Assembly (NCBI GenBank): GCA_041846495.1
Contig: JBGZEX010000004.1
Coordinates: 53,711 to 117,710, forward strand
Reading direction: 5' to 3'
Source of the DNA: JBGZEX01 sp041846495
Lineage (GTDB): Bacteria; Bacteroidota; Bacteroidia; Bacteroidales; Marinifilaceae
Length of the DNA stretch: 64,000 bases
The notes beneath the pieces are model-generated. The model ran no database searches. It was not told the origin of the DNA and saw only the letters and a list, made by a program, of their open reading frames with translations. Shown piece by piece: positions 17,249-27,000 of this stretch (position 1 is the stretch's first letter; each line of letters begins with the position of its first letter). A program made the position numbers and the translations under genes.

Positions 17249-18289
17249 TAGGAGAGCATCTCCGTAGGGGCCGAATTTATATTTTTCTTCGACGGCCACA
17301 TGATAGGCATTCATGACATAGTCGTATCCGCCGAAAGCGGCTACCATCATCAGCAGCGTGGAATAGGGGAGATGGAAATTCGAAACGAAAGCGGTGGGGA
17401 CGGAAAAATCGTAGGGAGGGAATATGAATTTGTTCGTCCATCCCGAAAAAGCGGCAAGTTTTCCTTTTGTCGTGACACAGGTTTCCAATGTTCTGCCTAC
17501 GGTAGTGCCTACGGCACATACGCGTTTTTTCTCGTCTTTGGCTTTATTCACGATTTCTACCGTTTCCTGCGGGATTATGATTTCTTCGGAATCCATTTTA
17601 TGTTTTGTCAGGTCTTCCACATCTACGGTCCTGAAGTTGCCCAAGCCTACATGCAATGTGATGAACGCCTTTTCGATTCCTTTTATTTCCATGCGTTTCA
17701 ATAATTCCCGACTGAAATGCATGCCGGCCGTGGGGGCTGCTACGGCTCCTTCGTATTTTGCAAAAATCGTTTGATAGCGTTCCGCATCGATTTTTTCGAC
17801 TTTTCTGTTGATAAGTCTGGGCAGGGGAGTTTCTCCGAGTTTGTACAGGAGTTTTTTGAATTCGCTGTATTCTCCGTCGAAGAGGAAGCGCAAGGTACGT
17901 CCTCTCGAAGTCGTATTGTCGATTACTTCTGCAACCAAAGCATCGTTTTCTCCGAAATAGAGTTTATTTCCTATCCTTATTTTCCGGGCAGGATCGACGA
18001 GAACGTCCCAAAGTCTTAAGTTCCTATTTAATTCCCTTAGCAGGAAAACCTCGATTTCGGCTCCCGTCTTTTCTTTGTTGCCGTATAGTCTGGCCGGAAA
18101 AACCTTGGTATCGTTGAATACGAAAACGTCTTTTTCGTCGAAATAGTCCAATATGTCTTTGAATTCGCGATGCGAGATTTCTCCGTTTTTTCTGTTTAAA
18201 ACCATGAGTCTGCACTCATCCCGATTTGCCGAAGGATATTGAGAAATCAATTCCGTCGGTAATTTATACTTAAATTTGGATAACTTCAT
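17240..18289 (-). CDS. queA: tRNA preQ1(34) S-adenosylmethionine ribosyltransferase-isomerase
   Basis: 349 residues. Motifs: KYKLPTELISQYPSANRDECRLMVL at the start, FNDTKVFPARLYGNKEKTGAEIEVFLL, GAVAAPTAGMHFS, ITLHVGLGNFRTVDVED, and FHLPYSTLLMMVAAFGG near the end, all typical of QueA. It adds the epoxycyclopentane ring in queuosine synthesis at the tRNA wobble base. It lies 44 bases after truB, in the ftsX-DUF3098-truB-queA order common in Bacteroidales. Confidence 0.96.
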   Translation of the reverse strand: MKLSKFKYKLPTELISQYPSANRDECRLMVLNRKNGEISHREFKDILDYFDEKDVFVFNDTKVFPARLYGNKEKTGAEIEVFLLRELNRNLRLWDVLVDPARKIRIGNKLYFGENDALVAEVIDNTTSRGRTLRFLFDGEYSEFKKLLYKLGETPLPRLINRKVEKIDAERYQTIFAKYEGAVAAPTAGMHFSRELLKRMEIKGIEKAFITLHVGLGNFRTVDVEDLTKHKMDSEEIIIPQETVEIVNKAKDEKKRVCAVGTTVGRTLETCVTTKGKLAAFSGWTNKFIFPPYDFSVPTAFVSNFHLPYSTLLMMVAAFGGYDYVMNAYHVAVEEKYKFGPYGDALLIV

Positions 18290-18333
18290 AATTTTACAAA
18301 CCGAACAATTTAATCCATGGATAACTGCGTATA

Positions 18334-19038
18334 TTATAAATAATTTTGCAAATATACAACAATATTGTCGATTTTTTCCGCATCTTCGACTTTATAATTC
18401 CCTATTCTCGTTCGACGGAGTCCGGAAAGATAGGCGCCGCTATTGCAGGCCCTGCCTATGTCGTGGACTAAGGAACGGATGTAAGTACCTTTGCTGCAAT
18501 TTATTTTCAATACGAGCCGGGGCGGTTCGAATGCGATAATTTCGATACGACGTATGAATACTTTTCTTTTGGGAATATCGATATTTTCTCCTTTCCTCGC
18601 CGCTTCGTATGCGCGTTTCCCTTCTATTCTTACAGCCGAATATCGGGGAGGGAGCTGTTCGATTTCGCCGATGAAATCTTCGAGGATGCGGGACAGGAGT
18701 TTTTTGTCGATATGTAGATAGGGAAAGGTCGAGTCTATGGGGGTTTCTCCGTCATAAGAGGGAGTGGTAGCCCCTAAAGTAAGTTCGGCTATATACTCTT
18801 TTTCCATTCCCATGAATTCCTCTATCTTTTTAGTCCACTTGCCTATGCATACGATCATAAGCCCCGTTGCGAGAGGATCCAAAGTACCGGCATGCCCGAC
18901 TTTGATTTTCGTTTTCGTCCGTTTGTACAGAGCCCATTTTATTTTGTTTACCGCATCGAAAGACGTCCATGACAAAGGCTTGTCTACCAGAACCAAAGCC
19001 CCTTCCCGGAAGTCGTTTCCCTCTTGAAACAGAAACAT
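18334..19038 (-). CDS. truB: tRNA pseudouridine(55) synthase
   Basis: 234 residues, short TruB without a PUA domain. VDKPLSWTSFDAVNKIK and GHAGTLDPLATGL contain the catalytic Asp54; YDGETPIDS, RKGENIDIPKRKV and CSKGTYIRSLVHDIG are further family motifs. It makes pseudouridine 55 in the T-loop of tRNAs. It starts 4 bases after the DUF3098 stop. In many Bacteroidales uppP lies between DUF3098 and truB; here it does not. Confidence 0.96.
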   Translation of the reverse strand: MFLFQEGNDFREGALVLVDKPLSWTSFDAVNKIKWALYKRTKTKIKVGHAGTLDPLATGLMIVCIGKWTKKIEEFMGMEKEYIAELTLGATTPSYDGETPIDSTFPYLHIDKKLLSRILEDFIGEIEQLPPRYSAVRIEGKRAYEAARKGENIDIPKRKVFIRRIEIIAFEPPRLVLKINCSKGTYIRSLVHDIGRACNSGAYLSGLRRTRIGNYKVEDAEKIDNIVVYLQNYL

Positions 19039-19042
19039 GGGA

Positions 19043-19312
19043 TTATTTCTTTTTTCGGATGATACCTCGGAAAATGACGATAAATCCGATGATTACGATA
19101 ATGGGGGCAAGAGATATGCGTCTGAAACTGAATATGTCGTAATTGAAAGAATCGATGTCCTGATTACCGCTTCCTATCATCAGAACGAATCCTAATATTA
19201 CGATGCCGAAACCTATGAGTATGATACGGTAACCTCCGGGATAAAGCGGGAATTTACTTCGATCAGAAATCTCCTTTTTTTGCATTTTCGTTTTATTTAT
19301 AGAGTCTGTCAT
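19043..19312 (-). CDS. DUF3098 small membrane protein
   Basis: 89 residues (80 if the internal ATG at 19285, MQKKEISD, is used; that start avoids the 20-base overlap with ftsX). Two hydrophobic helices (IILIGFGIVILGFVLMIG and LAPIIVIIGFIVIF) with a short loop IDSFNYDIFSFRRISLAP between, as in DUF3098 proteins of Bacteroidetes. Function unknown; constant neighbour of ftsX. Confidence 0.85.
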   Translation of the reverse strand: MTDSINKTKMQKKEISDRSKFPLYPGGYRIILIGFGIVILGFVLMIGSGNQDIDSFNYDIFSFRRISLAPIIVIIGFIVIFRGIIRKKK

Positions 19313-20159
19313 GGTCTTTGTTGATATAATTCATTACGGATAGCCAGGAGAAAAGGAAGGAAAGAACAATACCCGATACGATTACCATTCCCCCCATAAT
19401 AATCAATATGTCGTATCTCATAAGAGAAATTATGCCTTCCGCTTTTTTTTGTATGAAATATATGATGCCGATTAATAATGCGGTCGCAACGCATCCGGCA
19501 AGGAAACCGATGTAGATGCTGTTTCTCATGAAGGGTTTGCATATGAAAGAGGTTTTGGCTCCTACCAATTGCATGGTTTTTATGAGAAATCGCTGTGAAT
19601 ATACGGATAAGTGGATGGTATTGCGGATTAGGGTAAAGGATATGAATGCAAGGGCTATGGCTGCAATCGACAACAGAATGCCTATACGCTTCATATTCCG
19701 GTTCAGCATTTCTACGAAAGATTTCTGATAAGCGACTTCTTTTACGACATTGTATTTTGTCAATTGTTTTTCAATGACGCTCAGGGAATCGTTATTGGCA
19801 TAACGGGGATTGAGTTTTATCTCTATCGAGGGGAGTAGGGGATTGTATCCGAGTACGGATTCGAAATCTTCGCCTATCTCCTTTTTAAATGCGGCTGCGG
19901 CTTCTTCCTTGCTGATAAAATACGTTTCTTCGATGAAATTCTTTTTTTTCAGAATGTTTTGAAATTTCTTGATTTCCGCATTTTTACTTCCTTCTTTTAT
20001 GATTACCGTGAATCCTATGTTTTTACGCACATGGTTTGTAATTTCCATAGAATTCAATCCTATGTATATCAAGCTCCCGAGTATGATCAAGACCAGGGTT
20101 ATGCTTATGGTTGCAACGATATACGAGCCTCCTGCGTTTTTTTTAGCTCTATAGGACAT
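19293..20159 (-). CDS. ftsX: Cell-division ABC transporter permease FtsX
   Basis: 288 residues from MSYRAKKN; an ATG 24 bases upstream falls at or before the predicted transcription start, so it is not used. One N-terminal helix, an extracytoplasmic domain of about 120 residues (residues 45-160), then three helices in the FtsX/MacB-type permease domain. FtsX with FtsE activates peptidoglycan hydrolases at the septum. ftsE is not in this window, as usual in Bacteroidetes where the two genes are apart. Confidence 0.88.
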   Translation of the reverse strand: MSYRAKKNAGGSYIVATISITLVLIILGSLIYIGLNSMEITNHVRKNIGFTVIIKEGSKNAEIKKFQNILKKKNFIEETYFISKEEAAAAFKKEIGEDFESVLGYNPLLPSIEIKLNPRYANNDSLSVIEKQLTKYNVVKEVAYQKSFVEMLNRNMKRIGILLSIAAIALAFISFTLIRNTIHLSVYSQRFLIKTMQLVGAKTSFICKPFMRNSIYIGFLAGCVATALLIGIIYFIQKKAEGIISLMRYDILIIMGGMVIVSGIVLSFLFSWLSVMNYINKDHDRLYK

Positions 20160-20180
20160 ATTGATAAATAATTTATTATG

Positions 20181-20213
20181 CAAATATATAAATATGTGCG
20201 TATTTTTACCAAG
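20181..20213 (-). promoter_or_regulatory. Promoter for ftsX-DUF3098-truB-queA
   Basis: Minus strand: CTTG (20210-20213), 21 bases, TATATTTG (20181-20188). The predicted transcript start near 20175 lies between the two possible ftsX ATGs and favours the downstream one. Confidence 0.55.
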
Positions 20214-20291
20214 ATAGTCGACTAAATTATATGCTGTGGAATTTTTGCTCGGGATTTGTTCGAAGTCTGAGGTAAAATCCTTCGAATTTCA

Positions 20292-20322
20292 TTTGTAGGA
20301 TAAAAAAAATGCGGTATATTTG
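20292..20322 (+). promoter_or_regulatory. Promoter of the tRNA pair
   Basis: TTTG (20292-20295), 19 bases, TATATTTG (20315-20322): an exact match to the Bacteroidales consensus, about 20 bases before tRNA-Gly. Confidence 0.75.
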
Positions 20323-20342
20323 CAACTGCTGTTCGAAATAAT

Positions 20343-20415
20343 GCGAAAATAGCTCAGTTGGTAGAGCATAACCTTGCCAAGGTTAGGGTCGCGGGTTCGA
20401 GTCCCGTTTTTCGCT
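20343..20415 (+). tRNA. tRNA-Gly (GCC)
   Basis: A 73-base cloverleaf: acceptor GCGAAAA / TTTTCGC, D-arm AGCTCAGTTGGTAGAGC, anticodon loop with GCC flanked by ACCTT/AAGGT, T-arm GCGGGTTCGAGTCCCGT. Discriminator T; CCA is not encoded. Confidence 0.95.
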
Positions 20416-20421
20416 CCGGAT

Positions 20422-20506
20422 GCTCGAGTGGTGGAATCGGTAGACACACAGGACTTAAAATCCTGTGGCCATTGTGGCTGTGCGGGTTCAAGTCCCGCCT
20501 CGAGTA
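20422..20506 (+). tRNA. tRNA-Leu (UAA)
   Basis: An 85-base class II tRNA, 6 bases after tRNA-Gly. Acceptor GCTCGAG pairs with CTCGAGT (one G-U pair). The anticodon loop CTTAAAA holds TAA between AGGA and TCCT; a long variable arm GGCCATTGTGGCT follows; T-arm GCGGGTTCAAGTCCCGC. Discriminator A; CCA not encoded. Confidence 0.95.
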
Positions 20507-20528
20507 CGAATCGAACGGACATTTGCCG

Positions 20529-20556
20529 ACGGTTCAATCATACCGTTTTTTCTTTT
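20529..20556 (+). terminator. Terminator of the tRNA pair
   Basis: Stem ACGGT / ACCGT with an 8-base loop, followed by TTTTTCTTTT, just after tRNA-Leu. Confidence 0.6.
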
Positions 20557-20604
20557 GTACAGGTATTTCCAATATTGTTTTCGCTTGATGCGTCCGCTCA
20601 TCGT

Positions 20605-21873
20605 CTATCGCTTCTTCTTGCGGAAGACGATATGCTCGAGGATTAGTACGCTGAAAACGCCCATTATGAAGCCGTTGCCCAATATGGGACGTAAAAATAG
20701 AGGGATTCGGGCGATGGCGTTGTGGGGCATGAACGCAACGATGAGGGCCGTTATTATCGGGAGGGATACGATGACGCAATCTTCGAAATTTTTTAAAGCT
20801 TTTTCCGTGCGCCCCATTTCGCAGGCCGCAGCTAATTGAGAGGTCATCAGGTAAATTAAAACGATACCCGTTACGGGAGGAGGAATTAAAGAAAACAAAT
20901 AGACGACCCGGGGAGAAAAGGCGCATAATATGAGTCCGATGCCGGCCGGCAATAAGGCATATCTCGAAGCGCATCCCGTAGCCATAATCACCCCGGGACT
21001 GAGGGAAAAATCGACGGGACCGACAATGCCCATGCATCCCGAAACGATATTCAGCAAACCTGTGATGCGGAATCCTCTTACGACACTCGATTCCACATTG
21101 TCGGCGGATAAAGCTTTTCCGACTGCTTGTATGGAACCTATTTCGTTGATAAATAATGCAATATAACAAAATAAAAACGAAATGAGAATTCCCGAATCGA
21201 ATTTGATGTCGGGGATGAAAAGCGAAAGTTTGCCGGGCGGAAACGGAGGCATTTTTATTTCCGGCAATCCGTATAGGATAAAATAGACTCCCGTTCCCAG
21301 AATAAGAGCCCAGAAAACGACGGTCGATTTCCATATGCCTTTTAAAAAACGATTGGCGCCTACGATCGAGAATGTGAGGATGATACTCATGCACAGCATC
21401 TGTATCGGTTCTTCGGGACCTCCGAATATAAGTTTTATAATACTCGGAATCAGCGTGAAGCCGATTAAAGCCAAGATGGTAATTACGATTCTCGTGGTAA
21501 ATATTTGTTGTATCTTCCTAAGATATTTGCTTATGGAAATAAGCGTTAACAATGCTCCTCCGATAAGGATGGAGGTGTATACTTCGGGCAATTGCGAGGC
21601 TTGTGTGGACAATATGCCTATGAGTAATACCGCTGCCGGACCTATAACTACGGGTAAACGGTGGCCCCATAAAATTTGGACGATTAATCCGCCTCCCATA
21701 AGTCCGAAAAGTTTTTGGGTATAGAAGATTTGCTCTCTCGGATGTTCGAATTGATAAACGCCTATAATCGTACTGATTATAAGTATGATAGGTATGGTTA
21801 TCAATAGCCATTGGAGGCCGTACATAAGCATAGGCAGGGGTTTTATCCTGTCGTTTATAGCGTATTTTATCAT
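20605..21873 (-). CDS. NCS2 family nucleobase (uracil/xanthine-type) permease
   Basis: 422 residues with about 12-14 hydrophobic helices, typical of the nucleobase:cation symporter-2 family. YGLQWLLITIPIILIIS at the start, GPVDFSLSPGVIMATGCASRYALLPAG in the middle and an amphipathic region fit the fold. It moves a purine or pyrimidine base across the inner membrane with protons or Na+. Which base is unclear. It is a single gene, convergent with the tRNA pair and divergent from the sigma-factor gene. Confidence 0.85.
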   Translation of the reverse strand: MIKYAINDRIKPLPMLMYGLQWLLITIPIILIISTIIGVYQFEHPREQIFYTQKLFGLMGGGLIVQILWGHRLPVVIGPAAVLLIGILSTQASQLPEVYTSILIGGALLTLISISKYLRKIQQIFTTRIVITILALIGFTLIPSIIKLIFGGPEEPIQMLCMSIILTFSIVGANRFLKGIWKSTVVFWALILGTGVYFILYGLPEIKMPPFPPGKLSLFIPDIKFDSGILISFLFCYIALFINEIGSIQAVGKALSADNVESSVVRGFRITGLLNIVSGCMGIVGPVDFSLSPGVIMATGCASRYALLPAGIGLILCAFSPRVVYLFSLIPPPVTGIVLIYLMTSQLAAACEMGRTEKALKNFEDCVIVSLPIITALIVAFMPHNAIARIPLFLRPILGNGFIMGVFSVLILEHIVFRKKKR

Positions 21874-22189
21874 AAGTCGGAGTTGTGGAATAAAATTAAG
21901 TAGAATTTTATAAAAAACGAAATTTCTCTCTCCTTTTAAAGAGATTGTTTTTCTCTTTCGAAAGAATTTACGGTGAATCCGAATATTTTCCGGCGTTTAT
22001 ACGCTATGTTCGGAACATATCGAAAAAATGTTCGGAATGTTTATGCAATCGTATTATTCGTATGGAGTATAAACAGAGGTTTTTATAAAATTCTTTCGAA
22101 GGATTCGTCGGCAAAATAGAAAGTTTGGATTAAATTTACCGGTTCGCGTAAAAAGAACCTTTATTGTACGAACGTGATGGAAACAAGGT
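21874..22189. promoter_or_regulatory. Divergent regulatory gap with repeated palindromic element
   Basis: A 316-bp AT-rich gap between the permease and the sigma-factor gene. ATGTTCGGAACAT (22006-22018) is a perfect odd palindrome, and its left arm ATGTTCGGAA recurs at 22028-22037, 22 bases on, about two helical turns. An 8-bp inverted pair GTTTATAC / GTATAAAC (21995-22002, 22067-22074) brackets both. A hairpin AAAGAGA / TCTCTTT sits at 21938-21958. This looks like an operator region, but no consensus promoter could be placed for the sigma gene. Confidence 0.4.
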
Positions 22190-22771
22190 ATGGAATTTTC
22201 CATTAATATATTAGAGTTGCTTAAAAAGGATGAGAAGAAGGCGTTTCGGCTTCTTTTTGAGCGTTATTACGATAATTTGTTATTGTATTCGTTCCGTATA
22301 TTAAATGATTTGGAAGCGGCGGAAGATATCGTACAGGATTGTTTCGTACGACTTTGGAATACCAAGCGGCTTTATGCTTTTGCAGGAGATTTGGAACGTT
22401 TTATTTTTAAAATGGTAAAAAATCGGGCACTCCTTTATTTAAAAGAAAATCAGAAGAGGAACGATATACATGCTTTTTTTTCGGAAGAAAATAATGTATC
22501 CCAATGCGATTTCGGACAGGAAGCCTATGAAAAATCTTACAGGGAAACGGAGGCTTTATATAATGCGGTGGGGCGTTTGCCGGAAAAATGCCGTAAGGTT
22601 TTTCTTATGGCTTGTTTGAACGATCGTACGTATAAGGAAATTGCCGAAGAATTAGGCGTTAGTATCAATACGGTAAAAACCCAGATGAAAACGGCTCTTA
22701 AGTTTTTAAGAGAAAATCTTCGGGAAGATGCGTATTTGATGCTTTTATTTTTTTTAACACAAAAATATTGA
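22190..22771 (+). CDS. ECF RNA polymerase sigma factor, Bacteroidetes family
   Basis: 193 residues. Sigma region 2: AFRLLFERYYDNLLLYSFRIL then EAAEDIVQDCFVRLWNTK; region 4: RLPEKCRKVFLMACLNDRTYKEIAEELGVSINTVKTQMKTALKFLRE, the -35 binding helix-turn-helix. It ends in a hydrophobic tail, LMLLFFLTQKY. It is followed 55 bases on by FecR and then SusC with an STN domain, the arrangement in which an outer-membrane signal releases the sigma factor to transcribe its own uptake locus. Confidence 0.93.
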   Translation: MEFSINILELLKKDEKKAFRLLFERYYDNLLLYSFRILNDLEAAEDIVQDCFVRLWNTKRLYAFAGDLERFIFKMVKNRALLYLKENQKRNDIHAFFSEENNVSQCDFGQEAYEKSYRETEALYNAVGRLPEKCRKVFLMACLNDRTYKEIAEELGVSINTVKTQMKTALKFLRENLREDAYLMLLFFLTQKY

Positions 22772-22826
22772 TTTTTCATCACCCTTTTTCCCTTTTTCGA
22801 CAATATATAAATAAAACGGGAAAATT

Positions 22827-23978
22827 ATGGGAAGAGATATCGATGAGATTTTATCCGATTATTTGAATAAGGAGCTTTTAACGGAAGAAGATCGGCGGAT
22901 TTTGGAAGAATGGAGCGAAGAGCATGGAAGAAATAAAAGATTTGCGGATTTGATTCGGGAACTTAGAATGCAAAAAACCGGATTGGATGGACATGAGTCT
23001 TGTGCATTCGCTTTCGAAAAAGTTCGGCATAAGATTCAAGCGCGAAGGAGAAAACGGTTGGTTTTGCGATTGTCTGCAGCAGCAGTGCTTATTCTGCTTA
23101 TGGGAGTTGCCGTTTTGGTAAAGCTTTTGTCGGAAAAATCCGTTTTCGATTCTTCTTTTTTTACGGAGAGGCGATATGCGGTTCCGGAATTGATATTGCC
23201 CGACGGTAAAAAATTTTTATTGGATACGAAACGGGATGCGGTCGTTTTATCCGATTCCGTTAAAGAGATGAGAACCCGCAACCGAACGCTGATCGTGGCA
23301 TCGGATATGAAAAGAGAAGTAAAAAATCCGGAGTATTATACGATGAATATTCCTTACGGCTCCGAATATCGGATTGTCCTTTCGGACGGCACGAAGGTGT
23401 TTCTCAATGCGGGAACGATTTTGCGTTATCCCGCTTGCTTTGCAGGGGATAGGAGGGAGGTTTTCTTGACGGGAGAGGCTTATTTCGAGGTGGTTCCCGA
23501 TTCATTGCATCCTTTTATCGTGAATTCCGGAGAAGTGTGCCTGAAGGTGTTGGGGACGGCTTTCAATATAACTGCCTACCCCGATGAATTGTGGGTAAAA
23601 ACGACGCTTGTGGAGGGAAAGGTGGAGGCCCGATGCGGAGATGAGGTCGTTGTAATGCAGCCCGGTATGCAAACGACATACGATAAGACTACGAAGAAAA
23701 TCGCATATTTCCCGGTAAACACCGATCTTTTCGTTTCGTGGAAAGACGGATATTACGATTTCGAAGATATGCCGCTCGACGAATTGATGAGGGTATTTTC
23801 CCGGTGGTACGATATCGATATCGAAATCGAGTCTCCGGAAGTGAAAAAGAAAAGGTATAGCGGAAGATTGAGGCGGTATGAAGATTTGGAACCTTTGTTT
23901 AAAATGCTGGAATATACCCGGAATATTAAATTTATTAAAGAAAACGATAAGATTTTTGTTCGTGAGGAGAAAAATTAG
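22827..23978 (+). CDS. FecR-type anti-sigma factor
   Basis: 383 residues. A cytoplasmic N-terminal part (about 1-80, LNKELLTEEDRRILEEWSEE), one inner-membrane helix at about 84-103 (LSAAAVLILLMGVAVLVKLL), then a periplasmic FecR domain with MNIPYGSEYRIVLSDGTKVFLNAGT, the family core (about 170-270), and a C-terminal DUF4974-like segment (FEDMPLDELMRVFSRWYDIDIE). It senses the STN domain of the TonB receptor and holds or releases the sigma factor. The stop overlaps a small hairpin. Confidence 0.92.
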   Translation: MGRDIDEILSDYLNKELLTEEDRRILEEWSEEHGRNKRFADLIRELRMQKTGLDGHESCAFAFEKVRHKIQARRRKRLVLRLSAAAVLILLMGVAVLVKLLSEKSVFDSSFFTERRYAVPELILPDGKKFLLDTKRDAVVLSDSVKEMRTRNRTLIVASDMKREVKNPEYYTMNIPYGSEYRIVLSDGTKVFLNAGTILRYPACFAGDRREVFLTGEAYFEVVPDSLHPFIVNSGEVCLKVLGTAFNITAYPDELWVKTTLVEGKVEARCGDEVVVMQPGMQTTYDKTTKKIAYFPVNTDLFVSWKDGYYDFEDMPLDELMRVFSRWYDIDIEIESPEVKKKRYSGRLRRYEDLEPLFKMLEYTRNIKFIKENDKIFVREEKN

Positions 23979-23999
23979 ACACGACTCCTTGCTCGTGTC
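23978..23999 (+). terminator. Small hairpin between fecR and susC (possible attenuator)
   Basis: GACACGA / TCGTGTC, a 7-bp stem with an 8-base loop that starts at the fecR stop codon. No T-run follows, so it may only slow or process the transcript between the regulatory and structural genes. Confidence 0.3.
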
Positions 24000-24068
24000 C
24001 GGCTGCTTCATACGGACGGAATTTTGACCGTAAGTGAAATATAAATGTTGAATTAATTAAACAAATGT

Positions 24069-27000
24069 ATGAAAAAAATGGAATTTACAACTTGCTTGAA
24101 TCTAAGGAGTTTGAAAAATTTCGTTGTTTTTTGTTTCTTTTCCGCCTTTTTATCGATACCGATAGGGGTTCAGGCACAGAAAAAAACGAAAGTAACAATG
24201 GATGTGAGAGATATCTCTCTCAACGAGGTGATAGCTATAATGAAAAAGCAAACCGACTACGATTTTTTCTATAACAGTCAGATCGACAGAAAAATCAAAG
24301 TTATAAAAGCCGTAAACAGAGAGGTGAAACAGATTTTGGATGAAATCCTTCCGCCTCTTGAATTGGAATATGCCATACAACAGAATTTGATTACTATTCG
24401 CGAGAAAAAAGCGATAACCCGGATTACGGTAAACGGCAGGGTTACGGATGATAAGGGGAATCCTATTCCGGGAGCGACTTTGCTTATCCATGGGACGACG
24501 CAGGGAGCGGCTACGGATGCCGACGGTAAATACTCTCTTTCGATGAGACCGGATGACGTATTGAGGGTTTCCTGTATCGGTTATAAAACGGAAGTCGTAT
24601 CGGTGAAAGGAAGAAAAACGGTGAATATAACCTTGAGTCCTACGGCTGAAAACATCGAAGAAGTTACCGTTGTCGCTTTCGGTACCCAGAAAAAGGAAAG
24701 TGTGGTGTCGGCCATTACGACCGTACGTCCCATGGACCTGAAAACTTCCAGCAGCGATTTGACTTCCAGTTTTGCCGGTAAGATTTCCGGTATGATCGGT
24801 TGGCAAACGGGAGGAATCCCCGGCGCTCTGACGGAAGAGGAGATGAATACGAAGTTTTACATCCGCGGTATCACTTCTTTCCAAACGAGTGCCAATATAG
24901 ACCCTTTGATATTGTTGGACGGAGTGGAGTCTTCGAAATTGGATTTGGCGCGTATCGCTCCGGAGGATATCGAAACTTTCAGCGTATTGAAAGATGCTTC
25001 GGCTACTGCGATGTACGGAGCAAGGGGAGCCAACGGAGTGATTCTCGTAACGACGAAGAAGGGGAAAGAGGGAAGCGTATATACATCCGTTCGTTATGAG
25101 ACCATATTTTCCCAACCCACGAAAGAAATCGATGTCGTGGATCCCGTCACTTATATGCGTATGTATAATCAGGCCTTGCTCGGACGAGATCCTTTAGCAA
25201 CGCCCAAATATACTGTGGAACGTATAAACCGTACGATGTCCGGTAAATATCCCTATTATGTTTATCCCGCCAATGATTGGTACGGACAAATGTTTAAAAA
25301 ACGTAACGTGAACCATCACTTGGGATTGAATATCCGCGGAGGTTCCAAAGTGGTGCAATATTACGCTTCTATAAACTATAACCGGGATATGGGAATGTTG
25401 AAAACCGATAAACTTAATGATTTCAAGACGAATATATCGAATAACCAGACTTCTTTCCGGGCAAATCTCAATATCGATTTGAATGCGGGAATCAAGCTTA
25501 TCGTCAATTCTTTTACCACTTTGGATAAGTATCACGGGCCGCTTTCCAGCGTATCCAATGCATATTGGATGGCGTTTAACGCATCTCCCGTGGATTTTGC
25601 CCATGTTTATCCGGCCGACGATACCTATAATTGGCCCCATATACATTTCGGAACCACCGACAGAGAACAAACCAATCCTTATATGGAATTGCATAAAGGT
25701 TATCTCGAAAGGACTCGTTATTCTACAACCAATAGAGCGGAGTATATGCATAACCTGTCGCGTTTTATCAAAGGCCTTGAGTTGAGGGCCAGCGTATCCA
25801 TGGTACAAACCGGATTTTATACCACCGGTTATGAAACCCGGCCGGCTAAGTATTCGTTGAGTAATTACGATTTCGAAACCGGGAAACATAGTTTGACGGA
25901 AATCAGTAAGATTTCCAGCAAAGCCTTGTCTATCTTTAAAGATGCTTCCAAATCGACGACCAATACGCGCGTGATTTATGAAGGAAGATTATTGCACACG
26001 GCAGCCTGGAAGGAGTATCAGACTTCACTTACGGCTGTTTTGCAGGCACAGGAGGCGACCTATACTCCTATCGAAAAAGTGCTTGAAGGAATGCCGAGAA
26101 GAAATTTAACCTATTCCATGCGCGGGTCTTACGGTTATAAAGACCGGTATTTTGCGGAAGCCAGTTTCGGATATAACGGTTCGGAACGTTTTGCCAAAAA
26201 ACACAGAATGGGATTCTTTCCGGCCGGAGGTCTGGCATGGGTGGCATCAAGCGAACCGTTTATGGAGTCTGCTTCCGATTGGTTGTCTTTTCTGAAATTC
26301 AGACTGTCTTACGGTAAGGTGGGGAATGATGGAATAATGGCTCAGCCCCGTTTCGTATTCTTGCCGACTATTGTGCACAGTATGGCTCCTAATCCGGAAC
26401 TGGGAGGAGGGAATTTTACGAAATATATGGTGCTCGCTTATCCCAATGAAAATATAAAATGGGAGATTGCCGAACAGACGAACCTCGGAATGGAAACTAA
26501 ATTATTCAAAGGTCTATTGGAGTTTAATTTGGATATTTATCAGGAAATTCGCCACAATATCTTGGATTACCGCAGGACGATTCCGGCCTCCATGGGAATT
26601 GAGGTGCCTCCTTTAGATAATATCGGTAAGGTTCGTTCCCGAGGGATCGATTTTTCCGGAAAAATTCAGCATGCTTTTTCAAACGATTTCTGGGTAATAC
26701 TCAACGGGACATTCACCTATAATAAGGCAATCTATTTGGAAATAGAAGAGCCGGCCGATAAGCCGGCATGGCAAAAGAGGGAAGGTAAGGAAATATCTCA
26801 GCAAGTAGGATATATTGCCGAGGGGCTATTCCGGGACTATGCGGAAATAGCCAATTCGCCCTTTCAGGGTGGAGACGTGATGCCGGGGGATATACGTTAC
26901 AGGGATATCAACGGGGACGGAGTCATCGATATAAAAGACGCTACTTATATAGGTTTCCCGGAAACTCCGAGGATAGTATACGGTTTCCACGGTTTTATCA

